Below are positions 1 to 5,980 of a stretch of DNA of 9,586 nucleotides, in pieces. Numbering within the stretch: the stretch's first letter is position 1; every line of letters begins with the position of its first letter. The stretch lies in the NCBI GenBank assembly GCA_033791445.1, contig JASJGS010000239.1, forward strand, positions 1 through 9,586, read 5' to 3'. The position numbers were made by a program, and so were the translations under genes. The notes beneath the pieces are model-generated. The model worked only from the letters and a program-made list of their open reading frames with translations, was not told where the DNA came from and searched no databases. Source of the stretch: JANTGF01 sp033791445 (GTDB lineage: Bacteria > Bacteroidota > Bacteroidia > Bacteroidales > VadinHA17).

Positions 1-228
1 CACCAGGGATATATCTCCCTGGGCAAGATAACGTACACCTCCATGCACGAGTTTTGTACTCCGGCTAGAGGTACCCTTTGAAAAATCGTGCTGCTCAAAC
101 AACACCGTCTTATAGCCTCGTGTACAGGCCTCCACTCCGGCACCCAATCCTGATGCTCCCCCTCCAATTACAATTACATCCCATTCCTGGGTCCTTTTCA
201 GCTTATTTAATCCACTTTTTCTATTCAT
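1..228 (-). CDS. glpD: FAD-dependent glycerol-3-phosphate dehydrogenase, N-terminal fragment
   Basis: This is the first 76 codons of a gene that runs off the left edge; the ATG is the complement of 226-228. Seen: after a short basic leader (MNRKSGLNKLKR), residues 17-27 read DVIVIGGGASG, the dinucleotide-binding beta-alpha-beta turn for FAD. Residues 52-68 read GTSSRSTKLVHGGVRYL, a hallmark stretch of the GlpD/GlpA family just after the first beta-strand pair. Known of the family: membrane-associated oxidation of sn-glycerol 3-phosphate to dihydroxyacetone phosphate, passing electrons to quinone. The substrate domain and C-terminus lie outside the window, so completeness cannot be judged. GlpD and GlpA-type subunits cannot be told apart from this fragment. 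A TAnnTTTG box at 292-299 and a palindrome at 321-340 lie upstream, so it is probably transcribed from its own promoter rather than with the permease gene behind it. Confidence 0.88.
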   Translation of the reverse strand, partial: MNRKSGLNKLKRTQEWDVIVIGGGASGLGAGVEACTRGYKTVLFEQHDFSKGTSSRSTKLVHGGVRYLAQGDISLV

Positions 229-291
229 TTTCCGATATACAAGTTGTCTATATTATAATTCCCACTAAATAATTGGTTTGTTGCAAAATAG

Positions 292-299
292 CAAAAATA
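292..299 (-). promoter_or_regulatory. Candidate -7 promoter box for the glycerol-3-phosphate dehydrogenase gene
   Basis: On the minus strand this reads TATTTTTG, an exact match to the Bacteroidota -7 consensus TAnnTTTG, placing a start site roughly 55-60 nt before the ATG at 228. No TTTG-type -33 box is visible at normal spacing. The motif has only six fixed bases and occurs by chance in AT-rich DNA, so the call rests on position. Confidence 0.35.
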
Positions 300-320
300 A
301 ACAGTATTTACAAGAGATTT

Positions 321-340
321 TATACCAGTTAACTGGCATA
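321..340. promoter_or_regulatory. 20-bp palindrome, possible operator
   Basis: The site reads TATACCAGTTAACTGGCATA: a perfect 12-bp core CCAGTTAACTGG (325-336) extended by TAT/ATA flanks with one mismatched pair. It has no loop, so it fits a dimeric DNA-binding protein better than a hairpin. It lies in the gap between the permease gene's 3' end (384) and the glycerol-3-phosphate dehydrogenase start (228). It would overlap the -33 region of a promoter using the -7 box at 292-299, the place where a repressor or activator would act. The regulator is unknown. Confidence 0.4.
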
Positions 341-383
341 AAAATCATAGGCCTCCATTCAGAAATGAAATTAAGCATTAACA

Positions 384-1337
384 TTATAAAACTGTGGAAA
401 TAAGATAATATATTACTGGTAAGCTAATTATGCTTAAAATGGTGGATATAAAAACATTCTCTGTGGCCTGTTTATCATCAGCACCATAAATTTTTGCCAG
501 TACTACGATATTTGCCATACAGGGCATAGCTGATTCAAGAATAATTACAGAGGCAGCCGGTTCATCCAACTTAAAAGAAAAGAGGTGAAACATAATTAGA
601 TACAGGCCTAGAGAAAGAACAGGTATCAGAATTAATTTATTGAAGCTTAAGAGATAAGCTTGTCCTGAAGCAATCGCCTTCTTCCAGTTCATACTGGCCA
701 GCATGGCACCAATATATAACATGGATAGATAAATAGTAGTATCACCCAGGCCCCCCAGTGATTTGGAAAGGAAAACCGGTAATTTTATTGAAAAAGAAAG
801 CATTAAAAATCCAATGAGGAATGCAAAAGTATTTGGATTTAACAAATTTTTTAAACCACCTTTCCAGTCTCTATGGTTGTTCTGAAGAATATTAATTCCT
901 GCCGTCCACATGATCAGGCTGGAGGCCAGGTGAAATAACATGGCATAAAACAGACCTTCTCCACCGGGGAACAAAACATTAATCAATGGAAATCCCAGGT
1001 ATACTATATTCCCAAACATAGTATGAACAATATGAACAGAGGAAGATTTAGGCGGCAATTTGGCAATACGCGATGAAACAACTCCAAGCAATGTCATGAG
1101 TCCCAAAACAAGAAATGAAAACAAAAGTGCCAGGAGGCTGTTTTCTACAAGTTCCAGGGAGATATCCATTTCAGAAATTCCCACCAACACCAGCAAAGGC
1201 AGGGTAATATTGAATATTATTTTAGCCAGGCCCTCTTTCACCGGCTCTGTAATAACTCTAAAACGCACAGCCAGCACTCCAATGAGCACCAAAACACCCA
1301 GAATAAAGATTTGATTGAGAAATACCGAATACTCCAT
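384..1337 (-). CDS. AEC (auxin efflux carrier) family permease
   Basis: A 317-residue, very hydrophobic protein of the usual length for this family, with about ten predicted membrane segments in two halves. Seen: segment 1 at about residues 9-25; a helix with FNITLPLLVL at 42-51; FGNIVYLGFPLI at 108-119, matching the conserved asparagine/glycine/proline helix-break motif of AEC proteins; a short loop; then the second half, ending in a hydrophobic helix (VFISTILSIISLPVIYYLI region). Known: bacterial AEC members are secondary transporters of small organic acids such as malate or malonate, but the substrate cannot be read from the sequence. It is a single-gene unit, divergent from the TonB-like gene and separated from it by 92 bp. 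An exact TAnnTTTG box at 1349-1356 gives a very short leader. No Shine-Dalgarno box is evident. Confidence 0.9.
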   Translation of the reverse strand: MEYSVFLNQIFILGVLVLIGVLAVRFRVITEPVKEGLAKIIFNITLPLLVLVGISEMDISLELVENSLLALLFSFLVLGLMTLLGVVSSRIAKLPPKSSSVHIVHTMFGNIVYLGFPLINVLFPGGEGLFYAMLFHLASSLIMWTAGINILQNNHRDWKGGLKNLLNPNTFAFLIGFLMLSFSIKLPVFLSKSLGGLGDTTIYLSMLYIGAMLASMNWKKAIASGQAYLLSFNKLILIPVLSLGLYLIMFHLFSFKLDEPAASVIILESAMPCMANIVVLAKIYGADDKQATENVFISTILSIISLPVIYYLISTVL

Positions 1338-1348
1338 AATTTGAAAAT

Positions 1349-1356
1349 CAAAACTA
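1349..1356 (-). promoter_or_regulatory. -7 promoter box of the AEC permease gene
   Basis: The minus strand reads TAGTTTTG, an exact TAnnTTTG match ending 11 nt before the ATG at 1337. Transcription would begin within about 5-8 nt of the start codon, giving an almost leaderless message. A -33 TTTG box is not obvious at the expected spacing. Confidence 0.5.
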
Positions 1357-1416
1357 ATGAAATTAACAGCATCTATGCGGATATTTCTTCAGCAATTTAA
1401 TTAAGATAATTTTCAG

Positions 1417-1424
1417 TAATTTTG
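1417..1424 (+). promoter_or_regulatory. -7 promoter box of the TonB-like gene
   Basis: Reads TAATTTTG, an exact TAnnTTTG match, with only five bases (TATCG) between it and the ATG at 1430. A weak -33 candidate TTTA (consensus TTTG) sits at 1396-1399, 17 bp upstream. With normal geometry the transcription start would fall at or next to the A of the ATG, predicting a leaderless mRNA, which agrees with the lack of any ribosome-binding site. Confidence 0.5.
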
Positions 1425-1429
1425 TATCG

Positions 1430-2161
1430 ATGAAAGCTTTGATTACAAAGAAGAATATCTATGGCATAATGGGCACCGTAATTGTGCATTTAATTATTGC
1501 TATTATCTTTATGTTAATAAAGTTATCATCTGATTACAAAAACCTTGACCAGGGTATTTTAATTGATATTTCAGCTTTACAGGAGGATGCCCTGGAACAA
1601 ATAATCGATATTGATCTTCCTCTGGAAGAGGGGGAGTATATTGACAACATCTACCATGATATTGCAGTAAACGAGGCCAGTATTCCCGAGGAGCAGTTTG
1701 ATATTGATGAATACATCGATCAGATTAAAAATGAGATGATCTCAGCCGGAGAGTTAAGTAAGGAAAATTTCATTGACCAGGCAAAGCAGGAAACTGAAAG
1801 TGATGCCAGCCTGGAATACCAGGAGGAAAACCAGATTGAAGAAGAAAAAACTGCTGCTGATATGGCTTCTGACTACCAGGGGCCCACACGGATATCTTAC
1901 TATCTTGAGAACAGGAGCAAAATTCGCCTACCTCTGCCCATTTATAAATGCCCAGACGGAGGAACAATCACCCTTGAAATATTAGTAAACCAGTACGGTA
2001 ATGTAATCAGTGCGGATTTGCTGGAAGAGAAATCAGCCGGCGTAGATTATTGCCTCCTCGAGGCTGCCAAGAAAGCCGCCATGACCTCCAGGTTCAATTC
2101 CGGCACCAACTTCCCAGCAAGGCAGAAGGGGACCATTACCTATATTTTTACTTCTCAATAA
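1430..2161 (+). CDS. TonB-like energy transducer protein
   Basis: A 243-residue inner-membrane protein with a large periplasmic part. Seen: a short cytoplasmic N-terminus (MKALITKKN), one membrane helix at about residues 11-31 carrying a histidine at position 20, then a very acidic spacer (about 40-145, rich in Asp/Glu/Ile). The C-terminal domain (about 153-243) includes RLPLPIYKCPDGGTITLEI from residue 166 and KGTITYIF at 233-240. That order (substituted Tyr/Pro, a glycine pair, a VNQYGNV turn, an AA-rich helix, SRFN, then the last strand) matches TonB C-terminal domains of Bacteroidota. Cys174 and Cys208 could pair. In E. coli TonB the membrane-helix His20 is needed for coupling to ExbB/ExbD, so the histidine here is suggestive. 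Odd points: the spacer is acidic rather than Pro/Lys-rich, and no exbB or exbD is in the window. Its receptor partner is unknown. Confidence 0.78.
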   Translation: MKALITKKNIYGIMGTVIVHLIIAIIFMLIKLSSDYKNLDQGILIDISALQEDALEQIIDIDLPLEEGEYIDNIYHDIAVNEASIPEEQFDIDEYIDQIKNEMISAGELSKENFIDQAKQETESDASLEYQEENQIEEEKTAADMASDYQGPTRISYYLENRSKIRLPLPIYKCPDGGTITLEILVNQYGNVISADLLEEKSAGVDYCLLEAAKKAAMTSRFNSGTNFPARQKGTITYIFTSQ

Positions 2162-2171
2162 AATTCTACAA

Positions 2172-2253
2172 ACAGTTACCAATTCACAGTTACCAATTAA
2201 CAGTTATCAATTAACAGTTATCAATTAACAGGGAACAGTTAACAGTTAACAGT
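2172..2253. repeat. 14-bp tandem repeat, four full copies plus degenerate tail
   Basis: Four head-to-tail copies of ACAGTTAYCAATTM begin at 2172, 2186, 2200 and 2214 with exact 14-bp spacing. A degenerate tail of ACAGTTA/GGAACAGTT half-units follows to 2253. It starts 10 bp after the TonB-like stop codon and has no reading frame of interest. Words of this type occur between genes in Bacteroidota and some cyanobacteria; no function is known to me. Confidence 0.85.
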
Positions 2254-2255
2254 CC

Positions 2256-2291
2256 CGAAAAATTGCAAATTTTCAATTTGCTCATTTTTCG
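2256..2291. repeat. Imperfect inverted repeat, AT-rich hairpin, possible bidirectional terminator
   Basis: The arms CGAAAAAT-T-GCAAATT (2256-2271) and AATTTGC-TC-ATTTTTCG (2275-2291) pair over 15 bp with one internal bulge and a 3-nt loop. It follows the tandem repeat and ends in a T-rich arm, so it could end transcription of the TonB-like gene. Its low GC makes it a weak intrinsic terminator, and there is no separate U-tract. Confidence 0.45.
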
Positions 2292-2297
2292 TGGATC

Positions 2298-2317
2298 CCC
2301 GCCCGCAGTCGGGCAGG
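2298..2317. repeat. GC-rich REP-like hairpin
   Basis: GCCCG (2301-2305), loop CAGT and CGGGC (2310-2314) form a perfect 5-bp stem. Flanking CCC/AGG extends it, with one C-A mismatch on this strand and a G-T wobble on the other. This is the only GC-rich patch in an AT-rich gap. Similar short palindromes of the type CCCGNNNNCGGG are scattered between genes in some Bacteroidota, so a dispersed repeat is likely; a copy number cannot be given from this window. Confidence 0.5.
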
Positions 2318-2319
2318 CT

Positions 2320-2356
2320 CGAAATGCTATAAAAATCAAAGATTTTAAGTATTTCG
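2320..2356. repeat. Second imperfect AT-rich inverted repeat
   Basis: CGAAAT (2320-2325) pairs with ATTTCG (2351-2356), and AAAATC (2332-2337) pairs with GATTTT (2341-2346) around an AAA loop, with small internal loops between. It flanks the GC-rich hairpin on the right as 2256-2291 does on the left, so the three form a hairpin-hairpin-hairpin block. Confidence 0.4.
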
Positions 2357-2593
2357 GGATTATCAATTATTAGATAATAGTTTTGGACAAGCAGAACCAG
2401 AATTCTTCTCAAACTATTATGCCAGGCAATTATGGTGTTCTTTAAGCCGAAGAGAATTACAAAAAACAATTCTAAATAAGGCAAAATATAAGACCAGCTG
2501 GATAAATCATGAATGAATTTCAGTTTAGTTTCTACTTTTATGATCACTGAAATTAGAGATTGCTTCTCTATTGAGGTTGAAAGTGGTTTATTC
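2357..2593. other. Non-coding leader region upstream of the DUF5916 gene
   Basis: With the repeats before it, this completes a gene-free stretch of about 430 bp between 2162 and 2593. It holds one exact TAnnTTTG match on the plus strand (TAGTTTTG, 2378-2385), which would leave a leader of about 200 nt before the ATG at 2594; this is a weak promoter candidate. An open frame runs upstream of 2594 from an ATG at 2513, but it reads as unremarkable sequence. Translating the minus strand gives a hydrophobic open frame (2239-2631) that overlaps the start of the real gene and matches no family I recognise. Confidence 0.4.
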
Positions 2594-4753
2594 ATGAGAT
2601 TAGTCAACAGTTTCATACATCTTCTATTCATTTTCTTAATGACTTTATTCCCGGCAGTTCTCTTTGCCCAGGATCAAAAACCTGTTATTAAAGCCCATCA
2701 GATTATAGAAAAGATTTCTTTAGATGGTATATTGAATGAGGATGAATGGGATCAAGCCCCTGAAATAAACTCCCTCACCATGGTTGAGCCGGAAACCGGG
2801 GGACCAGCTTCTCTTCAAACAACTGTTAAAATCCTTATGGATAAGCGTGATATCTACATAGGAATTATCTGTCATGATGATCCCAAAAATATTGTGGCCT
2901 ATTCCAAAGCCAGGGATTCTGATCTGAAGGGAGAAGATTATGTGAAATTTGTTCTTGATACATATCTCGATGGAAGAACCGGCTTCATATTTGCAATAAA
3001 TCCTTTCGGCGCAAGATATGATGCTCTGGTGGCACGTTTTGGTGAAAGTGAAAATTCCAATTGGGATGCTGTATGGAGTGCCAAAACAAAGATCCATGAA
3101 GAAGGTTGGACATCTGAAATAAGAATTCCGGTTAAAACATTATCATTCAATAAGAAAATAGAAGAATGGGGCTTTAATATTGAACGAAAAATTCAGCGAA
3201 AACTGGAAATTGACCGCTGGACTGCGATTAGTAAGGATATAAAACTGGGCCAAACAAGCAATGCTGGTTTACTTACAAATTTACCTGATTTTAATCTGGG
3301 AATTGGCTTAATTGTGCGCGGATCATCAAATCTGAATTTTACCAATAGTGTAGATACCGATTTGAATACCAAATGGCATAACAGTCTAGACCTGACAGAA
3401 AGATTTACCCCGGATATCACAGGACAGCTGACGGTGAACACTGACTTTGCAGAAACGGAGGTTGATTCACGACGGACAAACCTTACCCGTTTTCCGTTAT
3501 TTTATCCTGAGAAACGTGACTTCTTTCTACAGGGTGCTGATATTTACGAATTTGGAATGGGCCTGGGGTTTGATATTGTTCCATATTTTTCACGAAAAAT
3601 TGGTTTATTCGAGGGAAAACAGGTACCTCTTCTAGTCGGTGGAAAACTGGATGGAAAGCTTGGCAAAACAAATTTTGGTGGACTGGTAACCCATATGGGT
3701 AAAGTTGATTCCCTGCTTTCAAAAACAACTCTTGGGGTAGCCCGGGTTAAACAAAACATTGGTAAAGAGTCGAGAATTGGTTTTTTAACCACCTTGGGCG
3801 ATCCGGAAGGCAGAGCAAATAGTTTTACAGCCGGGGTAGACTATACCTATAATACATCTTCCTTTAGAGGAGATAAAAATCTCCTGGTAGGTGCCTGGGG
3901 CCTGATAAATAACAGAGATAGCCTTTCGGGTGACAAATCAGCCTTCGGAGTTTCCCTGGATTATCCAAATGACTTGTGGGATATATTTGCCGGATATAAA
4001 AGGATAGGAAAAGCCTTTGATCCGTCTTTGGGTTTTGTTCCAAGAAAAGGTGTAAATATGTACAGATTGGGAGCTGACTTTATGCCCAGGCCAAATATTT
4101 CGTTTATAAGGCAATTCTTTTTTGAGTCATCCTTCAGCATGGTTACCGATTTATCAAACACCTGGGAAAGTTACCGTCTTTTTACTGCACCCATTCATTT
4201 CAAGCTGGAGAGTGGCGACAGATTTGAGTTTAATATAGTGCCTGTTGGGGAACAACTCAAGGTTCCTTTTGAGATTGCTGATGGGGTAATTATACAGGAA
4301 GGAGCCTATCACTGGATACGATACAGACTGGAATTGGAAATAGCGAGTAAGCGAAGGGTAAGTGGGCAGATATCATGGTGGTTTGGAGGATTTTATGATG
4401 GAACACTTGATCAGATTGAATTGGAGTTGTTTCTCAGGCCTTTTTCCTTTCTAAATTTTGAGTTTTCTTTCGAAAGAAATTTGGGCAATCTTCCTGAGGG
4501 AAAATTTGTTCAGGATTTATGGGCAGGACGTGTTATGCTAAATTTTTCTTCCGATTTACAACTTTCCTCCTTTATTCAATATGATAATGAAAGCCGAAAC
4601 CTGGGGTCCAATACACGATTAAGATGGACATTTAGCCCAAAAGGAGACCTGTTTGTAGTGTATAATCATAACATGATCAATGATGTAACCGATCGTTTTG
4701 GTTATCAGTCAAATCAGCTGATCCTGAAACTAACTTATGCAATTTGGTTGTAA
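2594..4753 (+). CDS. DUF5916 outer-membrane protein with CBM9-like N-terminal domain
   Basis: A 719-residue exported protein. The ATG at 2594 is chosen because it opens directly into a signal peptide (MRLVNSFIHLLFIFLMTLFPAVLFA, cleavage before QDQKP). An in-frame ATG at 2513 would put 27 extra residues in front and bury that signal. Seen: residues about 30-220 resemble a carbohydrate-binding module family 9 fold, including LDGILNEDEWDQA at 43-55. The rest is an array of amphipathic beta-strands, with RFPLFYPEKRDFFLQG at 299-314, a signature of DUF5916. The protein ends in a barrel-like strand (LILKLTYAIWL). Known: DUF5916 proteins are common in Bacteroidota and of unproven function; ligand binding by the CBM9-like part is inferred from fold only. 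It stands alone, convergent with the gene at 5144-5872. Confidence 0.85.
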   Translation: MRLVNSFIHLLFIFLMTLFPAVLFAQDQKPVIKAHQIIEKISLDGILNEDEWDQAPEINSLTMVEPETGGPASLQTTVKILMDKRDIYIGIICHDDPKNIVAYSKARDSDLKGEDYVKFVLDTYLDGRTGFIFAINPFGARYDALVARFGESENSNWDAVWSAKTKIHEEGWTSEIRIPVKTLSFNKKIEEWGFNIERKIQRKLEIDRWTAISKDIKLGQTSNAGLLTNLPDFNLGIGLIVRGSSNLNFTNSVDTDLNTKWHNSLDLTERFTPDITGQLTVNTDFAETEVDSRRTNLTRFPLFYPEKRDFFLQGADIYEFGMGLGFDIVPYFSRKIGLFEGKQVPLLVGGKLDGKLGKTNFGGLVTHMGKVDSLLSKTTLGVARVKQNIGKESRIGFLTTLGDPEGRANSFTAGVDYTYNTSSFRGDKNLLVGAWGLINNRDSLSGDKSAFGVSLDYPNDLWDIFAGYKRIGKAFDPSLGFVPRKGVNMYRLGADFMPRPNISFIRQFFFESSFSMVTDLSNTWESYRLFTAPIHFKLESGDRFEFNIVPVGEQLKVPFEIADGVIIQEGAYHWIRYRLELEIASKRRVSGQISWWFGGFYDGTLDQIELELFLRPFSFLNFEFSFERNLGNLPEGKFVQDLWAGRVMLNFSSDLQLSSFIQYDNESRNLGSNTRLRWTFSPKGDLFVVYNHNMINDVTDRFGYQSNQLILKLTYAIWL

Positions 4754-5143
4754 ATTCTTTATCTGTGAGTTGACCTATTCAGAAGTATAGTCACCCCGTT
4801 ACCTGAGTTTTGAGTCTTGAGTCTTGAATTTTAAATTCTAACTCTTAGTTGCAGGTTAAGGGTCACGGATTACGGGTTACAGGTTACAGGTTCTTGTATC
4901 TTGATTCATTTCTATTAAACTCTTCGACCTTATTCAAAATGCCTAAAGTTCTAAATGACTAAAATGCCTAAATTTGAAATTGACTGATTTTTAAAATATT
5001 ACAATATCAAGAATCTCATTTTTAGGACCATTGCGCTCTTCGATCTCCCTAATCTTTTTTGAATTTTAATTTTGAATTTTGAATTTCTTGTATCTTGATA
5101 ATTGATCATTGTTTACTGTTTATTGATTATTGATCATTGTCTT
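4754..5143. repeat. Intergenic region built of short repeated words between convergent genes
   Basis: No gene is seen in these 390 bp. From left to right: TTGAGTCTTGAGTCTTGAATTTT (4810-4832 area); a run of GGTTAC-type words (4854-4892); a 15-bp exact direct repeat TTCTTGTATCTTGAT at 4891-4905 and 5085-5099; AAAATGCCTAAA at 4936-4947 and again at 4961-4972; a TTTTGAATTTTAA/TTTTGAATTTTG run (5058-5084); and ATTGATCATTG at 5101-5111 and 5129-5139. Each family has its own word length of roughly 7-15 bp. No strong GC-rich terminator is visible, although both flanking genes end here. Confidence 0.75.
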
Positions 5144-5872
5144 TTACCTATAGGCATATTCCGTTATGGTTTCTTTCTCCCATAAGGTACGGGTGCCTCT
5201 GTAAGGTATGGTAAATGATACGGAAATATAGAAAAGCCTCACGTTCAGATCCTCATAGGGTTTGTTTCCATCCGCATCCAAATAGTCTTTATTGAGATAA
5301 TTTTGCATGTAGTATTTAAATTTCACATTGATACCCCGGGGAAACTGAACACCGGCAAATAGAGAAGGAATGAAATAGGGTGTATTGCTACTGAACCAAT
5401 CTGTATATTTCACTTTTTCATTGTTTCTGCTCCCACCTCCACTTGGCCAGTACTTATGTTTAAAATGGAAAAGCCATTCGTACTCGCCTCCAAAGAAAAT
5501 GAAGAAATTGTCTTTGATGGAGCCAACCTTAAATGCCAGGGGAATCCCAATATTATAGGTGCGGTAAATATGTTTCACCAGTACACTCTCATTCTGGCTG
5601 TTCAATTCTTTTTCATTCATAATGAATCCCACATTCCGAATGGCTATCCCTGAATATAAACCAACATAATCATTAAAATCAAAATGAAAATATTGTCCCA
5701 GGTGAAAGAAAATAGTCCAGCGCAGGTCTGTAGGTATCTGGTTTCCTCCACGATTGACTTCACTCATCTGGAAAAGCATTTCACCAGCAGTATTTGTATA
5801 TATTTCCTGGGCTTTGCCATCTATGGCCAATGCCCCCCATACTATTAACACGATAACTAAACCTTTTTCCAT
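5144..5872 (-). CDS. Small outer-membrane beta-barrel protein, function unknown
   Basis: A 242-residue exported protein. Seen: a signal peptide at residues 1-21 (MEKGLVIVLIVWGALAIDGKA, cleavage before QEIYTN), then alternating polar/aromatic strands separated by glycine- and asparagine-rich turns. Examples are YFHFDFNDYVGLYSGIAIRN near the middle and VRLFYISVSFTIPY near the end. This fits an 8- to 10-stranded barrel of the porin/OmpW-like or PorT-like type. The protein carries about 15 polar residues after the last clear strand (RGTRTLWEKETITEYAYR), unusual for a barrel that normally ends in an aromatic residue. No named family is recognised and no ligand can be proposed. It lies 108 bp downstream of the SRAP gene on the same strand but has its own -7 box candidate at 5922-5929. 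Confidence 0.7.
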   Translation of the reverse strand: MEKGLVIVLIVWGALAIDGKAQEIYTNTAGEMLFQMSEVNRGGNQIPTDLRWTIFFHLGQYFHFDFNDYVGLYSGIAIRNVGFIMNEKELNSQNESVLVKHIYRTYNIGIPLAFKVGSIKDNFFIFFGGEYEWLFHFKHKYWPSGGGSRNNEKVKYTDWFSSNTPYFIPSLFAGVQFPRGINVKFKYYMQNYLNKDYLDADGNKPYEDLNVRLFYISVSFTIPYRGTRTLWEKETITEYAYR

Positions 5873-5921
5873 GACCGCTATCTTTAAATTTTCGGCTTAA
5901 AATAATTTCATGATCTACTAA

Positions 5922-5929
5922 CAAACTTA
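5922..5929 (-). promoter_or_regulatory. Candidate -7 promoter box for the beta-barrel gene
   Basis: The minus strand reads TAAGTTTG, an exact TAnnTTTG match about 50 nt before the ATG at 5872. A TTG lies upstream but only 12 nt away, too close for a normal -33 box. If active, it separates this gene from the SRAP gene behind it. Confidence 0.4.
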
Positions 5930-5980
5930 AACAAAGTTCTTCAATAAATAAGAAATAGCTTAGGCTTGGTCAGGGATAAT

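Noticed and set aside
78..272. Plus-strand open frame of 64 codons at the left edge
   Set aside because: It is the antisense shadow of the glycerol-3-phosphate dehydrogenase N-terminus.
2172..2253. CRISPR array
   Set aside because: The units are contiguous 14-bp tandem copies with no unique spacers and no cas genes nearby.
2349..2513. Plus-strand translation with NYYARQLWCSLSRREL, faintly like four-helix-bundle (23S intervening sequence) proteins
   Set aside because: The resemblance covers fewer than 20 residues and needs gaps; no conserved flanking helices can be followed in any frame, so a degraded gene is not supported.
2239..2631. Minus-strand open frame of 130 codons across the repeat region and the start of the DUF5916 gene
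   Set aside because: It reads through the tandem repeat and hairpins, overlaps a well-supported gene on the other strand, matches no family I recognise and has no plausible start context.
5101..5139. ATTGATCATTG direct repeats as target-site duplication of an inserted element
   Set aside because: Only 17 bp lie between the copies, and the region is full of other repeated words, so simple word repetition is more likely than an insertion.
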